Source: Palsa-1400 sp036008545
GTDB lineage: Bacteria; Verrucomicrobiota; Verrucomicrobiia; Limisphaerales; Palsa-1400
Reading direction: 5' to 3'
DNA: 7,534 bases
Assembly (NCBI GenBank): GCA_036008545.1
Contig: DASYNM010000529.1
Location: 1-7,534, forward strand
Shown: positions 5,840-7,534 of the stretch, piece by piece
How the letters are laid out: every line of letters begins with the position of its first letter
How positions within the stretch are numbered: position 1 is the first letter of the stretch
Position numbers and translations under genes: made by a program
Notes under the pieces: generated by a model
Seen by the model: only the letters and a program-made list of their open reading frames with translations
The model's database searches: none
Told to the model about the DNA's origin: nothing

Positions 5840-6283
5840 TTACTTCAATTCCGCGTCGTAGAATTCCTTCCAGTCGTCCAGGTTATTGAGATTGACCGCG
5901 TCGCGGAAAGCGCGCGAGTCGTCTGGGATGCCGTTGGCGGAAAGGATGGACTTGCGGCACTGATCATCGTGGATGTAGCCGCGGATGGCGCCGTTAATCT
6001 TGTCGATGGAGAGCTTGTCCAATTTGGCGCCGGGCTGCTTGGTGACCCAGGCTTCGAACTGGGGATAAGTGGGGCGTTGGCTCTTGATGAATGCAGTTAC
6101 GTCTTCTTTCTTGAGGCCCAGCGCGTCGAGCACCATTTGATCATAACCTGTGCCGCAACCAGGGTAACCGGGGGCGAGTTTACCGCGGGATTCGAGCGAA
6201 ACTTTGAGCCAGAAACGGGGCAGGTGCAGCACGCCGAGCGGGCCGGCCACGCCAGAACTGATGAGCGGAACAATTGTATTCAT
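5840..6283 (-). CDS. DUF5069-like protein of unknown function
   Basis: The 147-residue protein resembles the DUF5069 family, which I know mainly from Verrucomicrobiota and related phyla and which has no established function. Family-like features are LPRFWLKVSLESRGKL (about residues 21-36), a Gly-rich turn and GYDQMVLDALGL (46-57), then EDVTAFIKSQRPTYPQFEAW (60-79). The C-terminal third ends in an acidic DDWKEFYDAELK. There is no signal peptide or membrane helix, although the first 15 residues are mildly hydrophobic, and no obvious catalytic motif. The start ATG at 6283 lies 105 nt after the purA stop on the same strand, so co-transcription is possible. Its stop is 13 nt from that of the converging CbiX-like gene, with no clear terminator in between. 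Family assignment is by recall and moderately sure. Confidence 0.75.
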   Translation of the reverse strand: MNTIVPLISSGVAGPLGVLHLPRFWLKVSLESRGKLAPGYPGCGTGYDQMVLDALGLKKEDVTAFIKSQRPTYPQFEAWVTKQPGAKLDKLSIDKINGAIRGYIHDDQCRKSILSANGIPDDSRAFRDAVNLNNLDDWKEFYDAELK

Positions 6284-6388
6284 AATAATTCTTGGTGGTT
6301 CAATAACAGGGCGAGTTTAGAAATCCAGCCGCCTTTGAGCAAGCACGATTTTTTCAAAATTCAATTTCGCACTCGACGCTTGAACCCA

Positions 6389-7534
6389 TCACAGAAAAAT
6401 CGTCTGCGCCCGCGCTGGCCCGACGGAAACTATCGTCAGGCGCGCCGAAGTCAATTCCGCCAGCGCGCGCAGGTAAGTCCGCGCCTTGGCCGGCAATTGA
6501 CTCCACTTCTTGCAGCGCGCCGTTGATGTCATCCAGCCGGGAAATTCCGCGTAGACCGGTTCGCACTTGGCCAGCAACTCGATGTCCGCCGGCATGTAAT
6601 CCAGTCGCGCCAGTCCTGCGCGATATCCAATGCAAACCTTGATCGACGGCACCGTGTCCAAGCCGTCCAAATTGGTCACCGCGACCTCATCGATCCCGTT
6701 GACCATGGCCGCGTGCCGAGTGGCGACGGCGTCGAACCATCCGCAGCGCCGAGGCCGGCCCGTGGTCGCGCCGAACTCGCGTCCCATGGCGTGGAGCATG
6801 TCGGCGATTTCGGCGCTTTCCGTCGGCAACGGCCCTTCGCCCACGCGAGTCGTGTAGGCCTTCATGACGCCCACCACGCAATCCATCCGATGCGGCGCCA
6901 CGCCTGAGCCGGTGCAAGCCCCGCCCGCCGTGGTGTTGGACGAGGTGACGAACGGATACGTTCCGTGATCAATGTCCAAAAATGTCCCTTGCGCGCCCTC
7001 AAATAGAATGCTCTCCCCGCGCCGCATGGCTTCGTGCAGCAGAACCACCGTATTGGTGACAAAGGGCCTCAATTGGTCCCCCGCCGCGCGATAATCGGCA
7101 TGCACCCGCGCAAAGGAAAGAGGCTTGGCGCCGAACGCCTTAAGGATTTCGTTGTTCTCCTGAATCTTGTAACGCAGCAGCGCCTCGAAGCGGTCGGCGT
7201 TGATCAAATCGATCATGCGCAAACCGGTGCGCGCCGCTTTGTCGCCATAAGCGGGTCCGATGCCGCGCTTGGTGGTGCCGATTTTATTTTTGCCCTTGAG
7301 CGTTTCGCGTTGCTCATCCAATTCGCGGTGATAGGGCAAAACCAAATGGGCCGATTCGCTGATAAAAAGATTTTTGACGCCGACGCCCAGGCGCTTGAGT
7401 TCAGCCATCTCGCCCACCAGGCTGACCGGGTCGATCACCACGCCGTTGCCGATGACGCATTTTTTGCGCGCGCGCAAGATGCCCGAAGGAATCAGGTGCA
7501 GGACGTATTTATGACGTCCGATAAAAACCGTGTG
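6389..7534 (-). CDS. purA: Adenylosuccinate synthetase, 5' end outside the window
   Basis: PurA joins IMP and aspartate using GTP to form adenylosuccinate, the first committed step from IMP to AMP, in the cytoplasm. The reading frame runs off the right edge: 381 residues are visible, beginning HTVFIGRHKYVLHLIPSGI. The first visible residue aligns with the catalytic His of the family's NAGHT motif, so about 40 residues, including the P-loop-like GDEGKGK region, are missing. Visible signatures are TTKRGIGPAYGDKA (87-100), FEGAQGTFLDIDHGTYPFVT (178-197), GVMKAYTTRVGEGPLPTE (222-239), FGATTGRPRRCGW (254-266) and the C-terminal SVGPARAQTI (370-379). The guanine-binding TKLD motif of E. coli reads TNLD here (Asn288, Asp290). 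A TTG at 7475-7477 in the same frame is an internal Leu codon, not the start. With the missing part the protein would be about 420 residues, normal for PurA. No terminator is obvious in the 105 nt after the stop. Confidence 0.97.
   Translation of the reverse strand, partial: HTVFIGRHKYVLHLIPSGILRARKKCVIGNGVVIDPVSLVGEMAELKRLGVGVKNLFISESAHLVLPYHRELDEQRETLKGKNKIGTTKRGIGPAYGDKAARTGLRMIDLINADRFEALLRYKIQENNEILKAFGAKPLSFARVHADYRAAGDQLRPFVTNTVVLLHEAMRRGESILFEGAQGTFLDIDHGTYPFVTSSNTTAGGACTGSGVAPHRMDCVVGVMKAYTTRVGEGPLPTESAEIADMLHAMGREFGATTGRPRRCGWFDAVATRHAAMVNGIDEVAVTNLDGLDTVPSIKVCIGYRAGLARLDYMPADIELLAKCEPVYAEFPGWMTSTARCKKWSQLPAKARTYLRALAELTSARLTIVSVGPARAQTIFL

Noticed and set aside
6297..6386. GGTTCAA/TTGAACC inverted repeat between purA and the DUF5069-like gene
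   Set aside because: The arms are 7 bp and 76 nt apart; such a match is expected by chance and there is no supporting structure.

Overview
The window is a chromosomal stretch of a GC-rich bacterium (roughly 55-60% G+C by eye), carrying mainly housekeeping genes packed on both strands. The best guess is Verrucomicrobiota or a close relative (PVC group). That rests on the DUF5069-type protein, the two-domain CbiX-like protein, the weak or absent Shine-Dalgarno sequences, and a dispersed repeat of the 'CACAGATGAA' type that I remember from such genomes. This is inference; no rRNA or other decisive marker is present.

Layout from left to right. Bases 1-279 hold no convincing gene but contain two repeat structures: a perfect 17-bp inverted repeat and a pair of 17-bp direct repeats 25 bp apart, possibly the worn end of a mobile element. 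Next comes a minus-strand agmatine deiminase-family gene (280-1350). It is divergent from a plus-strand apolipoprotein N-acyltransferase gene, lnt (1432-3075), with 81 bp between them. A roughly 120-bp palindromic repeat fills the gap between lnt and the converging pheS. The minus-strand cluster rpmI-rplT-pheS (4906 down to 3267) encodes ribosomal proteins L35 and L20 and the alpha subunit of phenylalanyl-tRNA synthetase. The usual partners infC (upstream) and pheT (downstream) are not next to it. Divergent from rpmI is a plus-strand two-domain CbiX/SirB-like chelatase gene (4948-5826). It converges, with a 13-nt gap, on a minus-strand DUF5069-like gene of unknown function (5840-6283). The window ends inside a minus-strand purA (adenylosuccinate synthetase), whose first ~40 codons lie beyond the right edge.

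The genes do not form one pathway. Translation is represented by rpmI, rplT and pheS, lipoprotein maturation by lnt, AMP synthesis by purA, tetrapyrrole metal insertion by the CbiX-like protein, and agmatine or polyamine metabolism by the deiminase. Only rpmI-rplT-pheS is clearly an operon; purA and the DUF5069 gene are co-directional with a 105-nt gap and could be co-transcribed. I found no tRNA, rRNA, CRISPR array, phage gene or transposase gene, and no convincing new multi-gene system. The most noteworthy points are the repeats, the broken infC-rpmI-rplT-pheST arrangement, and the asymmetric loss of a metal-ligand histidine in one half of the duplicated CbiX-like protein.
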